Shown piece after piece: positions 1 to 13,679 of a DNA stretch of 64,000 nt. The notes under the pieces are model-generated. The model saw only the letters and a program-made list of their open reading frames with translations, did no database searches and was not told where the DNA came from. The stretch is taken from contig FN649742.1 of NCBI GenBank assembly GCA_000310025.1, positions 1,080,066 to 1,144,065 of the forward strand. The letters are read 5' to 3'. Both the position numbers and the translations under genes were made by a program. Each line of letters starts with the position of its first letter. Position 1 is the stretch's first letter. This DNA comes from Ectocarpus siliculosus. Taxonomy: Eukaryota; Sar; Phaeophyceae; Ectocarpales; Ectocarpaceae.

Positions 1-105
1 TATCGTGGGGGAAGCTCGTCAAACAATTGCATGCGCGTCTCTCTCCTGCATGACGAAAAAACACGTGGTGCAGCCTCAATTCAACTTTCCCCACAGTGAC
101 GCTAT
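1..105. other. Sequence downstream of the kinase stop codon
   Basis: Presumed 3' untranslated sequence of the kinase gene, cut by the left edge. Nothing else is seen. Confidence 0.4.
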
Positions 106-2322
106 CTACAAGCGCCGACAAAACAACAAAGGCTGCATCAATGTCCTTTGGCGCAACGATACATACCCGAGACGAAAGCTTCTTACAGTAACGCGCACCT
201 CTTCCTTCGCGGACACCTCCGGCGACATCCCCACCCCCGAGCCCACGCCGCCCCCCGCCGCCGCGTCTCCGCTGAGCACGCCTTCGTCGCGGGTGGGCGT
301 GAGCGACCTTGGCGACAAGAGCACCGCCGGCATCGAAGCGATCCGGCCCCGCACGGGGGCGAACATCGGCGAGGCCTTGCCGCCGGGGGCGGACGTTGGC
401 ATCCTCGCGCAGTGGTGGATGCCCTCGAACCACGAGTGGTGGGTCGCCTGTTCCACGTCCGCGCGGAACTCCTGGTCTGCCGTAAGGAGGTCTTCCACCA
501 GGGACTTGGCCGGCTCGCTGATGTGCGACCAGCACACTCCGGACGTGGAGAGCGGCCGCTGGAGGCACGCCCGAGAGGGGATCCAGGGCATCTTGCCTGT
601 CAGCATCTGGGCGAGCATGCACCCCGTGGACCACATGTCGGCGGCCTTCCCGTACGGCTTGGACAGTAGCACCTCGGGGGCCACGAACCCTTCCGTCCCG
701 GTGTGCTTGAACATGTGGAACGGGATCTTGTTGATATCGCGGGTGAACTTGTAGTACCTGCAGTCCGGGACCTTCCTCGCGTGCCCGAAGTCGCAGATCT
801 TCACCACAAGCCCGCTCAGCGACGCCGGCGGCGCTACCTGCGCCCTCGGCGTCACCGGCAGGGCGCTGTCGCGCGCCGTGTTGCCCTGGTCGATGTCCGA
901 GAACAGAATGTTGGCTGGCTTGAGGTCGCAGTGCACGACGCCGCTCTTGTGCAGGTACGCCAGGCCGTCCAGAAGCTGCCTCACGACGCGCTTGGCGTCG
1001 AGCTCGGTCATACGCCAGCGCGCGTTCAAGAACTCCTCCAGGCTGCCGCACGGCGCCCGCTCGACCACCAGGTAGATCTGCTCCGGGGACTGGTAGATCT
1101 CGTACAGTCGGACCACGTGGTTGTTCACCAGACGCTGCACGTTCAAGAGAGAAAATGAAGACGGGCGTCGTCGGAAGATGCCGTTGAAAGCCGGATAGAT
1201 GGGGTGAGAGCCGAGGGAAACATTGAATCGGAGAGTACGTGGAGGTGTTGCTGGAAACACACGGAAGTCGTGCCTGAATTTTTTGCATCTCCTCACCCGT
1301 CAATACAAGACATCACGATAAAAGAGAAGCACACGTGGCACCGTAAACCGCCTGCCAGGTTCGCGTACAACCAACCACATTGGTCGGGCCAAGCACGCGC
1401 CGAATTTCAATACTCGTTTCTCACCAAAGAGTACACTTAGTACATGAGCATTCACATACATACACTTGACGTTCCTTAGCTTGTGGTGACATGGTGACGC
1501 AAAACGATTCAAGTATCTAGCACCTTCTGGATTTCGATCTCGCGTTCCACGCTAGCCTTCTCCGCGTCGGACAAGAGGTACTTCTTGAGCATCGTCTTGA
1601 TGGCCACTTGTCTCCCCGTCGAGCGGTGCACCGCTGCCAGCACGGTGCCGTAGGCGCCCGCCCCGAGCATCCCAGCATCGCTCACGTCCACTTCATACGC
1701 CAGCGATACCTGCGGCCGTCGCGTTGTTGCAAAAATGGGAGAGATCAGACCGGGGTCGTAATTCGACGACGCGATCGACCCGCCCACGAGCCCCTGGAAT
1801 AGGGAGTGCTGTCTCTTTCGTATCCAAGCCGACCATGCGAAGCCCTGCCATCGCCAAGACCCGGCGTACAACCGCCACAAGACCCGCCACACAGAGAACA
1901 CCCATGAAATTCAACATGTTCATATACACCGAAACAGCAGCAACGACCTCTCCCTTTGTCGCCCCACGCACCTCGTTGTCAAGCACCACGTCCGGCCTCA
2001 TGTCCGGCGCCAGGTCCTCCCTCCCCTGCATGTACTCCGCCGTCTTCTGCTGCGCCTTGACGGTGTGGCTCTCCCAGCCGTGTGCGCTCGACTGCGGCCT
2101 CCTCATGCCGCCGTTTCCTGCGCCGCTCTGCTCCGCCGCCGCTGCAGCAGCAGCCACCCACGCGTCCGGCACGCTCCGGTGCGCCACCAGGGGAACATCC
2201 ATCCTCCCCCCCCGGCCGTGCGCGTGGCCACCGCGAAGTCCGTCAAACCCTCTGCCGTACGCACTGCCGCGGCCGTACGAGTTGCCCCGACCGTGACCGT
2301 ACTTGTTGCCACGTACGACGGC

Positions 2323-2357
<35 letters not shown>

Positions 2358-5214
2358 TGCCGCCGCTACCGCCAGGACGAGTGGGAACGGCGACCTGAGT
2401 CTTGGCTCGCTGGGCGGCGGCAGCCGCGTTCGGTCTCGCCGAAAGAAGGTACTGATGCCGGAGCCTTAGCGCTGCTTCTCCAGGACGCTCTTTCGTGACC
2501 CCGGCGCCCTCGTCGCTCCGTTGCTGCGGGGGCTCGTGGTGCTGGTGGTGATGGTGGTGCTTTCCCCAGTGTACCCCGGCCCTGCCGACCCCGCGCACCC
2601 CGGCGGCGACCGCCGCCGCCCTCATGTTTTCGCCCACGCCCGCTGACGAGCCCCCTGCCGACACCGACTGCTGCGAGGACGTCGGGAGAGCGTTGTCGTC
2701 CACCGAGGTGCCGAACCGGCCGCGCTCGGTGTCCACCTCTTTCCAGAATTTGCTGTAAGGCCCTGCCACCCGCTTCGCCGCGCCGTCGCCGGTCCCGTTG
2801 GCTCCCGCCTTGCCCGCCTCCATCAGCGCCGCCGCCGCCTTCGACTGGGCATCGCTGGCCGAGAAGGGGGTGCGGAACCCCTTGAGGGTGTGAGAGCGGA
2901 AGCCTAGCTGGGGCCGTCCGTCCTCGTCCACCTCCGCGGGGAGGCGGGCGGACGCTTCGGCCCACGGCGTGAGAGCACCGCGAGGTACGCCGCCTTTTGC
3001 GGCGTCAACCTCCTCGTCTTGTCGCAGAGCCTATATATACGGTGGCGGCATTCAAAGGCACGAAAGAGTCAGATGGCTCGGCCCACGGCAAAGCGACGCG
3101 AGGTAAAACAGAGAGAGAGAGAGGAGGAAATTGATAGCGGTGGGCTTCCTCCGAGACCTAGCAGCCGTGAGATGCCATCTTGTAAATGGTTTCGTCAAAA
3201 CTTACGCCGGCGTGATCCTTCAAGGGTTGCGGTTTTGGTGGCTTGTGCACAGATACGTAGTGTAGTGTTCTTAAGAGTGACGCTACCCTCAGTGTCGGTA
3301 GATACGAAAAGCAGGGTCCGACGACCACCACCCCCGCACAAACATGAGACAACACCGTCCGTGCCGTGGGCATGATCGCCATATAAGGTACCATCGCGTG
3401 GCAGATATCTTTACGAGCTCTTGTTAGATGGAATGCAGCCGAAGGCTTAAGCTTCCATCGCCTAACCTCTGCCGCTGCCGCCGCTGCCTCCGCAGTCTCT
3501 CTCGCTGCTGCGGTCAGTGAAGGGCCTGTGAGAGAGCTCCTGATGCGCGCGACGATTGCGTCCATCGTCGCACCCTCCTCCAACGACACAAGGCCCTCCC
3601 GAAAGTTCTGCAAGCCGTGCAGCCTACTGTACACCCCGGGCCTGTTCGCCCCATTGTCGCCGAAAGGTAGGAGAGGGACACAGGAAGTTAAAAATTCATA
3701 GTTCCGAGAGAGTGCATACCGACCGTGTCCGAGAAGAGACGCCAAGAGCAAAAGCGCAACGAAAACTGCGTGTCCTCCTCACCCGTTGTGCGATAGAATG
3801 CTCTGTCTCCAACCAAAAAGTGCAAACATATCGGGTTTGCAGGTTGTTGGAATGAAAACCTGTGCCAACATGGATGGAAACTATGCATACGAGCTTGTAC
3901 AACCAACCTGGATCTGCAGGTCGGAAAGTTCGCAACACGTGCAACCAACGTCCTAATGGCACGGACCTGGCCGCGGAGTGCACCACGTCGGCACCATGAG
4001 GCTACTTTTGCGTGACAAAAGCAACAGGCAGCCCCGATACCGCGCGGGAACATCTTGCTTTCAACAACACTTCACTGATGTTGCTGGTTTGCCTGGCAAG
4101 CTTTCCAAAATACGCCAGAGCTCCGTGCGTCGTACTGGCCGATGCCAATCGACAGATCAACATCTCGCGGGGAGTTACCGCAGTGTCTCTTGCTGTCGTT
4201 CAACCGCAACCGGCTATCAATCTTCCAATCTTCGCCAACTCCTGCAGTCACACACACTCTCAACCGCGGCTGCTAATCCCCATACCCTAGAAAACCACAC
4301 GAACGGCGACATGAGACGATGAATCACCTCGAGTGGAAGTTGCCTGTGAGAGGGTTGGTCTTGATCTTGTGCAGTCGCAACGCTTCTCTGTGAGGGACTA
4401 TCTTGTCCTCGAAGAACGAGTAAGCGCGATTCCCGGCGCTGCGCGTGCATGCATCAAGACGTGCATCAACCTCGCGAATTAGACAACAGCGGTCATGCAC
4501 CAACAAATATGCCCCCCACGAATGGCTTTGCCGAGGAAATGCTCGCGGTGCGCTGCGCTACGCTGGGCGCGGAACGTTTACAGCAGTACATACCGGACAG
4601 AACGTTGACTTCTATTCTATGTACAATACTTGCGTACATACTGAGTGGTGTGTGTTCATACGTGTTTACAAATGTGCGCATGTAGCAAACATAGATAGGA
4701 ATCTTGGTGGGACACAACAACTCTGTTCGCGCGGCGTTCCTCAACGCTGTTTGTCATGGGCGTGGCAACGGATAGAAAATGGAGAGGCGAATAAGTGACG
4801 CCACAGCAGCAGTAGCAGCATGGGGTAGTGAACAGACAAGCGGCGAACACGAGGGGCAGCCCCGAGATGGGACTAACCTACATAAACCTTCGATTGCTCG
4901 TTGGACTCTCAGCAGCGTTTTTCGACCCACCAGTCCCTTCCCCCAATCCCTCCTGTCACCGCAGACCCCCAACCTCGGCATCAACATCCACCATCAAACA
5001 CAGCAGGAATGACACACACAGCCAAGCCAAGCTCCAAGCGCGCACGTTTGTGCTGAACGAAGGGTGGGTAGGAACTTTCTGCATACCTTGGGGCATAGTG
5101 GAAGCTTCCAACATAAGGGCAGGACGCCGGCAAACGCGCGAAGATGCTGAGCCGGGTGGCCCCACTGGCGCCTTTCGGTCGCGCTTCCACTGGTAGCGCA
5201 GCGTCGCGAGGCAT
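106..5214 (-). CDS. Serine/threonine protein kinase with N-terminal extension and membrane segment
   Basis: Proposed exons on the minus strand: 5214-5087, 4438-4328, 3641-3467, 3030-about 1870 (or 1834), 1793-1524, 1134-106. All junctions are GT-AG and phases agree (about 957-969 aa). The last two exons hold the kinase domain: glycine loop GAGAYGTV, the Lys of VAIK, alpha-C Glu in EREIEIQK, catalytic loop HCDLKPAN, DFG and a VAPEVLL segment. The catalytic loop is HCD rather than HRD, so it is a non-RD kinase. The large fourth exon encodes a Gly/His/Arg-rich disordered stretch and then one hydrophobic segment (about 25 residues, coding around 1870-1945). The N-terminus is Arg-rich and could be an organelle presequence (inference). 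The join from the membrane segment to the kinase needs a 40- or 76-nt intron or a sequence error. If it is not spliced, exons 1-4 would be a separate gene stopping at 1693. The kinase domain is certain; the single-gene model is probable. Confidence 0.72.
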
Positions 5215-7349
5215 GAGGAAAACCAAGACGGCGGGGAGGCAGGGCAGTCAGAAGGGTGGGGCGGGAAGAAACCTCGCCACTCGCCACGCCAAAATCTGGC
5301 TCTTTCATCATCATCTCTCACCAAAAAAAAAAATCACCATTATTGATCCACGTAATCGTTGTCATCGAGAATAGCCCATCGAACATGAAGAAGGCCGGGA
5401 GGAGAAGGGGAGGCCGTTCAAAATCAAGGAACAAAGCACGCGCGTCGGCCGCAAGGCGGAGGCGCAAAAGAGGCGAGATAGCAACGGGGTCGAGGAAAGC
5501 AGGCCGTGTGCTACGCTTTGTTTTCTCTCGCGATCGATCGCAAGCGATCACATCGAGCGGGCGTCCCGCACAAGGAGAGGCGCAGAAGCGCCAAGTAGGT
5601 TTGAGGAGCCAGCGAGTGTTGCCAAACTTTCCATGAAGCGAGTCAAGGACATAAAACTGCGTGGACGGTTCGTAGATAGACGAGGCCATGAGGCACGAAG
5701 CGTTCACGGTGCATTCACAATCACGACTTTGCACATCGACACCGGGGAGGGCATTGTTTAGGGTCGACGTAATCTTTGAGGAGCATCCCGGGCGGGATGT
5801 TTTTCACTGCTGTATCAACAAGCCTGCTTCGGAGCCCGCTCTTTCCCTCGCTCAAAACATCAAGCCACCAAACGTTGAACTTGGGCGCAGCATCTCATGC
5901 ACAAGATCATCACACGCCGCACACCACGCCAGAGTCTCACCACACGAGTAGGACCTAACTCTGCGAGCCATCTTGTCCGTTTTCGTGACCAAAGGCGCCA
6001 TGTCCCCAAGCTCATCGCTCCTCCGCAGCGTGTTTTCTCCCGACATGATGGTTTTGGTGTTCCACAGCAGCAGCACGGCAGGCAGCTGGTCTTTGTGTGT
6101 GTCCTCCGGATGAACAAGTTCCCAAAATTCCTGAACTCTCCTTTCGGTTCCGCGGTAATGGGCGCGCGGACAGCCTTGCCTTATGAGGTGAACCTCTTGC
6201 TATCGCACCGCGGTGGTTTTCATGAGAGGTCGGTTCTACTTGTAGAGATCGTGGAATGGAGAGTCCACGCCGTGGTTTGTGAGAGAGGTTGGGGCACTGA
6301 AGAGCAGAATTCTGGGTAGGGGGGGGGGAGGGAATCCGCATGGATAGCAAACCACGACCAAAGATCTCGCGCATCCATCGCAGCAGCAGCAGCAGTGGCA
6401 ACGAAGTGCCTTCATGTGCGTTAATATCCCTACAAAACTGCTTCTGGAGTATGCTTGCATACTCGTGCACACACACGCCGTGGCGTTGACGAGAACGTCT
6501 GTGCATGTCGATCTGCAGGATAAAGCCTCTCGTTTGTTTTACAATCCGAGATTTTTCCGGGTTTGTTCTTCGTGGTTTGCATTTTATCTGTCGTCTCAAT
6601 TCTATTCACTCCCTCCGACACGCTCACCTGCCTGCCGCTCGTGTAAGTCGCAACATGCATCACCAAACTGGCGACAAGTACGAACGGGGTGCACTTCGCC
6701 AACAAACTCGCGGGAGGTATTGCATCTTACACGCCGCTCCATCGCGAACGTGTGAGCCCTCTAGATACAAGCTCTTTGAATGCCGAGACCGGGAGGGTTT
6801 CTCCTTTCTTCGTGACGCAGTTCACCACACCCAACGCCGTCCTCGCATTTTACCCCCCGTCCTACCGCTCAAAATACCCTGCTCTCACATTAGAACGCTT
6901 TTTCCACCATGTGATACGGTTTTACTGCAGGAAAAAGCGAATCGTGGACGTCCAGGGACGGAACGTTTGGAGGCCTTCTGTCGCGCTTGGTACCCCACCT
7001 TGACGAATACTCCGCAGAACATCAGGTCCACCTTGGCAAAACAGTAAACAATGGCTTCTCTACCCCGCCTGACTATTCTGCATACATACATGAAATAGCA
7101 AATCTCCAGTGCTATCACTCTTCTCTCTCTCTCTTTGTGTGTGTGTGTGTGTCTCTCTCCCTCGATCGAGGGGCAGAACCACGCGGCCGGAAACAGCCAT
7201 CGCATTTGCCCAACAATCACCCCATCACACAAGCAGTCCGAACAACCCTCGAACCGTGCAGAGCGAGAACAGCAGAGCCATAGACAGCAGCAGGGCTTGT
7301 ATCGGTCACATACAAGGCACCATCCCTTCGAAAAGTAGTCGAGACTCTC
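5215..7349. other. Intergenic region between kinase start and isochorismatase stop
   Basis: About 2.1 kb holding the kinase promoter on the left and the isochorismatase 3' end on the right. Open frames here are short, overlap each other on both strands and carry no recognisable motif. A CT/GT dinucleotide tract lies at about 7121-7160 and a G run at 6320-6328. No gene could be supported. Confidence 0.5.
7121..7160. repeat. CT/GT dinucleotide tract
   Basis: A run of CT repeats passes into GT repeats and back to CT. It lies in the presumed 3' flank of the isochorismatase gene. Confidence 0.8.
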
Positions 7350-10300
7350 CTAGAGGGTGGACATTGTGGAAAACGTGTTTATACCCTCGGCGTTGCGCTT
7401 CTTCACCAAGTTGGACACGGCCCTGAACCTGTAGTATTAAAGTTGACAAAAGGAGAGGGAGGCGGCAAGCAGGTCAGACCTCAAACCATCGCCGAGGCGG
7501 ACGCCAACCGGTGGTGAATCCACGATAAGAGACCCACAGCGGAGTGTGCGGCAGGCGATGACCTAGTCAGGAATGGCGCTACGTACATGGCACGCCATCG
7601 TCCGTTTCAACCCGTGCGGCGCAGCACAATTGGTTGCGATGCAAGGCGTCTACCAACTCCTTGTAGGGACCTGCAGCGCGGTCCGAGAGCGCCCCCGTCT
7701 TCGAGGTCATGCAGTGTCCACGCGGAGCCCGCCCGGCAACGCCGACGCTGCCCGCGGGGGCACTGCGGAATCAGTTTCCCTCAGGGTCATCAGCGACACG
7801 TGCCAGGCGTTGGTACGTGTTGTACGTGTTGCTGATGGCCGAAGGGGAAGCCGACTGATCTCAGGTAGTGGATTTTGCAGTGCCTCCGCAGGAAGCGTCG
7901 GCGTAGTGTGCCAGGCGGGGTTCGGGCGTGACAACTCCATAATAGTGCTCTCGAAGACGAGGGTGCTCTCGGACCGCGCTGCAGGTTCCGCTACGGCATC
8001 ACTGTTCCTCATTGACATCATAAGCGGCGTCACCAAATACGCCGAATGTCCTCAGAGTGTGGGCGTTAAATATTGGAGAGGGCTGTGCGGTGATTGTTTA
8101 GGTTTTTAATCAACCCCAAGACTTTCCGTTGGTTGATTGGGACCACGGCCCGTAAGCAGTAAACTAGAGCACATTTAGCACGCGAAAGAGGGTACACATG
8201 GGCTTCCACTGCCGGGGTTCAGGACGTAAACTCACTTTTCGTTTTCGGCCGTGTGGAGGAGTTGGAAGGTCACTTGCTCCGCCGACGTCAAGAACGCCCC
8301 CGATTGCTGCATTCTTTGCAGCGCCACTGCTCGGTCGTGTGGTCTGTAGTTCAACGGCACCCGGCGCCATAGAAGGCGATTGAGAAAATGGCTGGCGGTA
8401 TGCTCGCTTCTTCATACAGTCAACGGCAGAGACACCCGTAAAAAGTCAAATCAGAGGCGACCCACAAGCTTCCAGATATCCCTGCTTCCGTCTTGGGGGG
8501 CACAACCAATTCACGTTTCCATCAAACCTACGCACACTTCTGGGTGGATTCCGGGTGTACCGCTCGCTATGCCTTCCAACGTGCGCTGCTGCTGTAGCAG
8601 CACTCTGTCTATGGCTTGTACGCTCGGGACTCACTTTTGGCTTGACACGCCATCGCAGACAACGTGGACGTCGTAGCCGAGGTCCAGCAAATCCAGGCAC
8701 GTCTGCAAAGAACGGTGGTCATTTCATTGAATTGAAGACGTCAGAACTTCGTGTTGATTAATAAACTCCATGTTCGCAGTGGCATTGAAGGGGCAAAAGA
8801 GGTATTGCATGGTGGACAAGTCCTTGGAACGCGTACAACAAATTCTTCAGCTGAAGAAGATGAGATGATAGACTTTGGACCATGTACGCAATCACGCTCC
8901 GGTGACCATGCATACACCGGTGCCGCCCGCCAACTTTTCGAGACATCCCTTGCACGGTAGTTACGATTCTTCGAAGCAGGCCATCGCTGTAGAGACCGCC
9001 AGGGCCAAATTCGCTCGGCAAACAGCAGTAGCAGCCACTGTATGCAACGACGGCTAAACAAATCCCCAACAAGCTCTGACCGCGGGGTAACAGCCGCGCT
9101 ACGACTGGCAACCAAGAACCAGACCAACTGCGGCTTGGCGAAAGCTTACCCTGCCACAAAACAGGGTTGTGGGTCTTCAGGCCATGCTATCGCTAGACAC
9201 GCCAAAGACACGAAACACACAGCGGTGGACGCGCGCTTGCATTCATACCTGGGTGACACACACGTGGGCCTCGATGCCAAAGAGCACGGCGTCTTTCCTG
9301 TCCGGCAATTTCTTCAATTCTTCCTCGACCTCTTTGGTGCACATTGAAAACAACTTCTTCTCAAAGATTGGGACCTGTCGCAAAACGCACAAGAGAACGC
9401 GGCAGAAGTTGGTGTACGTGGCAAGGGTAATGTGACAGCGCGTTGAACGGCATGGACAAAAGGAACACGGACACAACGCCACGAAAAAAAAAACGAACAG
9501 TCGGGGTAGGAGCACGACCGAAAGGCCAGCGGGTACGACATCACAAAAGCAAGCGGTCTAGGCTTACACGCCAAACCCATCCAAAGTGCCCGAGGCTCAA
9601 TAGTTCCCGCATGATGAGAGCGTCAAAATTTCCCCAAAATATTCGTACGAATGCCGACTAGAGCCCGGTTGGAGAAGCTATCGCCACGAAGAAAAATGGC
9701 ACAAGCAGCCGCCCGAACAAGAAATAGGATCAAAGCCACCTTGTTCTCACATTGATTTGGTCGGGGCCTTTGCCGACATTAAGCTCTGGGACCGTGTGCA
9801 ACAGCGCCTTCAGAAACGAAAAACGAAGACGAAACGGGGCAAACAGCAAGGAATCGAAGATTGGGTGAGGTTACTGATGTACACACCACGATAGGTACAT
9901 ACGGTCGCCGTGATCTTCATCGCCTTCCGATAAAGAAAATGTACATATCTCAAAGAACGACTACCCGTTCGAGAAAATAACCCGTTCGGTTCGAAGCTGC
10001 TGTACCGGTCCTGGAAGAGCGCGTTGATTGCGGTGAACATAATCTCGTCGGGTGTTCGGATTCGTTCGTACGGCTGGCTGGTGCCGATATATATCGATGT
10101 TCTTTAACGAAATCCGGATGAATGACAGGATCACCGTCCCATGTCCAATACCTCTGGCTCTCTGACTAGGGTTCTGCTACAGCAGCAGGGCCGTGCACAA
10201 GGCTCAAGACTACAATAATACACCGTACTCAGCCCACGTACAGACTTTAGACAGGGTTGGTCCGCGTGTGTGTGCATCCCCCCGGACCTTCGGTGCATTG

Positions 10301-10880
10301 ACAACCGTTATAGACAGTCACCTTCGGGTACTGCTCGGTTACGATGCACGGCACTTCCAGCTCTTGCGAGACGTCCAGCATGAACCTGCAAGATTAGTGG
10401 TGGTATCATGGGAGCAAAAGGCATCAACGCGACATTGCGGGCGGAAGGACCAAGGCGAGGTTGGAGTTTGGTAAGGATACGGCTTGATGGACACAGTCAC
10501 TCGTTACGCCGCACTTTGCACCCCTCGAGCAATCTGCGGCAAGATGGGCCGCGATCACACATCCGAGGCACAGCGTGTTTTAGTAGCATGTGCCATCGCT
10601 TGAGCATCAATACCGTTCTGCTGTCCGCCGGGGAAGGATGCGCTCACGATTATGCATTGACCCGTGAAAGGGCCATCCGGAACAAACGAATGCAAACGAA
10701 TAAACATGCACCGCCCCAACCGCCTTTCTACACGTAGCCAAGTACATACTTTGCAGTAGAGATGACCGCCGGCATGTTGTGAATGAGGTCACGGAATCGC
10801 TCCTGGACATCGCACGCGAAGAAGACAGTGCTGGAGGGAAATATTTTCCCGAGGCGTCGCGAGGCCGTTGCCACAGCCAT
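7350..10880 (-). CDS. Isochorismatase-domain hydrolase (ISOC1/2-like)
   Basis: Seven exons on the minus strand: 10880-10750, 10385-10322, 9807-9751, 9374-9249, 8702-8635, 8343-8236, 7428-7350. All junctions are GT-AG, the phases close, and the product is 210 aa, the usual size for ISOC proteins. It is a single Rossmann-like cysteine hydrolase domain of the isochorismatase superfamily. The family's catalytic triad is visible: Asp24 in CDVQERF, Lys90 in EKKLFSM and Cys123 in GIEAHVCVTQ. Other family blocks follow: VTEQYPK, LDLGYDVHVVCDGVSS and QQSGAFLTSAEQ. There is no signal peptide, so it is probably cytosolic. Members of this branch have no well-established substrate; the name states family, not reaction. 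The 807-base last intron contains a long open frame with no support. The start is the first ATG in a frame that reads straight into the domain. Confidence 0.93.
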
Positions 10881-13679
10881 CTCTACTACTGGTATGTCCG
10901 AGGATGCTCTGGCCGAGGGCGGTAGCTGCAGCAGGAGCAGCGGAGAGTTTTTTTCTCTGCCGCCGTGTCTTTTCCAGATCGTACTGCTGTAGTGTGCAGA
11001 GGGCGTGACGCTCAGGAAAAAACCACGAGCACTTACTGCAAAGAGCAACAGGTCACCGATCCGCATTCACGGGATACACACAGCAGCTGTAGAGAGAGAA
11101 AGTGCAGTGCAGTTTGCAGCCATGATGCGATGTGCAAGCGGCCCATGTCAAAGAGTGTTTGATCACCCCCACCTACCATTTCCGCGGGTTCCAACCGCGG
11201 CGACCCTTCTCGAACTGAACCTCAACCGCCACATGAGGTCCTGCAGTCCTGCAGTTCTGCATCCAGGCGCATCATCAGACACCTGTATTGCCTGTGAGCG
11301 CCCTGCTGGCCCTGCTTGCCCACTCTCCGCTCCCGGAAAAAAATGTTCTGGTCCTGCTGCACCCGAGCTCCTAAGCAGGACCCTGACCAAGACCGAGTGG
11401 TGAACACGAAACACCTGTCCTGCCCGCGATGCCGTAGGTGAGGGCTGCAAGCGGGGCAAATAGTGGGACAAAACTTCTGATCCCTTTGTTTGAATCTTCG
11501 TCTTTGACGTAACCTCTCTGTCGTGCGCGGGAGTGCGCGCACGCTTGCGTCTCCTTCTCTCTTGTTGCCCCTGCGCTGGGGACGGATCCCTACCGCCGGT
11601 GATTGCTGCTGTTCTGTTCGTGACCCGGCGTTGCACACACGGCCCCATGGTTGTGTCTCCTCAGTGGTCACGATTATATTCTGATCAACTCCGTGGGTAC
11701 GTTTTTTGTGCCTTTTCGCCTCCCCTGCCCCTGCTGTTCGCCGTAAAATCTTGAAATCTTGAAGGTTGCTCATCGTCCCCAACGTCGACACCTTCAGGTG
11801 TCATTGCTCGCTGGTATTCAGGTGAGATTTGCGATGAGGAAGAACACACCTCGAACCTTACCCAGTCTAGTGACGATGGTGTTGGAGAGGATTGTGTTCA
11901 CGGTATTTTTACTCTGACTTTTGTTGTATCGTCGTGAAGAAACGATGAGATGATGCCAATTTTGATTGGTGCAACACAACCACCAAACTTCACATTTCGA
12001 TCTGTACTCCCGAAGGTGACATCAGGCTGCATTCCCGGGCCAATGTTTGATTACTCTGCCATGTGTTAAAAAATCCCTTTAAAACTGAAGGCGCAATGGA
12101 GCTTGCCTGAACAGCCACGCCTACGGAGGTGTACCATGCTGAAACGTCCCCCTTTCAAGTATAGCTGCAGCAAACGTAACCTACAACTTCCGAATAATCC
12201 GCCCATGTTGTGCCGTGTTTGCCAGTCGACAGCAAACACATCATTCCAATCATAGAGAGTGGCGGCAGCGGCAGCAGTCGCACTGCTGCGTCTCGGTCGA
12301 CACATGAACATTGCGAAGAACGCATGAGATATGGGGTGGTTTTCACCGCAGAGGACTGATACCCACAGCAGCTGTAGTCCCTCCTCCGACCGTCTGCTGT
12401 ACAGGACTCCACGGGCCTCTCCAGTTCGCAAATTATTTATTTCCGCGGGTGTTTTTGGGATATTTGAGATTTTTAGATTGTTGCGGGGAACAGGGACGGG
12501 AACAAGCCTCTTGCACGCATGCTTTTTGGAACTTTTTTCGACACGGACGACATTTTGATATTTTGATTGCCAAACGCGCGCGCGGGGGGGGGAATCGAAA
12601 CATCGGGACAGTCGGGGAGGCACGCGACGGCCTTGCCCAACTTCCGTGTCCGTATGCATATATATCTAGGTTCGTGAAGTGAGTTACGAAAGCAAGCAGT
12701 GGCACATTCATTGCACCCTGCCACCCCCCATGCCCCTGTGCGTGAGCTGCCCTTCCTTCCTCCTTTTTTTTTTTCTGAACGTACAAAAAGCAACGTATTT
12801 ATTATTCTCAAAACACGCCGTAGCTAGCATGCCGTTACTTACAACAATTTCTTCCAAAAAAACAAGTCCGGGACAGTCATAGGTCATAGATTGGATTTGA
12901 ATTGGTAACGTTGTGGTCCTAGAGCACCTGCTTTTTCTAGCCCTGTATTTCTACGGTTCCCGGAGCAGCATGCAGCGATATATCTCCTGTGGGTAAATTA
13001 CTCAGCAAAGAGAGTTTTTATTTCCGCTTCAAAATCACCCACCAGCAATGTTTGCCAACACTTCGTAAGTCCGACAGCCACTGAGAGACGAACCCATGGG
13101 AGCACTTTGTACTGCCTGGGTTGACCACATTGACGTCTGCCTGTGGCCTCAGAAGAAAGAAGGCACATGGACGAAACCGCGATCACACAGCCATTAGATA
13201 GTGCAGCCGCGCCCACCTTGTACGTGCCGCTTCGCCTGCCAAAGAACGTAGAAGCGGCCAGCACGGAACTTGGGAGTTTAGAAATCAGGCTGGAGAATTT
13301 GGGAACTTGGCCATAAGAGCAGGTACTCAAGTGAAGATGCCTACACTACCATTGCACCATGTATTGTAGACAAAATGAGAAACGAGCCTCGTCCAATTTG
13401 CGGAAGAGGTTCATTAGTGCGGGCCCTAACCACTGACGCAAGAGCCAAGTACCCTTGAACCTACATAGCTACGTTTCGAACAGTAGTCCGAGCGAAGTCG
13501 AAAGCAACGCGGTACGTACGTACAAGAGCAGACGAGAGAGGTATGCGTACATGATGTCGTAGGGTCTGCGGCAAAGACGCTGCTAGCCGAACCGCACACA
13601 CGCGCTCTCGCACGCGCGAAAAGTCACGGTGAGAAAAACAACAGTTTCCTAGCAACAACACGTGCGCGATGTTCTCCTC
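10881..13679. other. Intergenic region upstream of the isochorismatase gene
   Basis: About 2.8 kb. It should hold the isochorismatase promoter immediately after 10880. The rest shows only short overlapping open frames without domains. Upstream non-coding exons of the RING gene could lie here but I cannot place them. Confidence 0.4.

Noticed and set aside
7573-8109. A 178-codon open frame on the plus strand and a matching one on the minus strand
   Set aside because: Both lie inside the last intron of the isochorismatase gene, whose flanking exons join in phase. Neither has a recognisable motif.
12066-12659. A 197-codon minus-strand open frame
   Set aside because: No motif, composition unlike the confirmed exons, and several equally long frames overlap it on the other strand.
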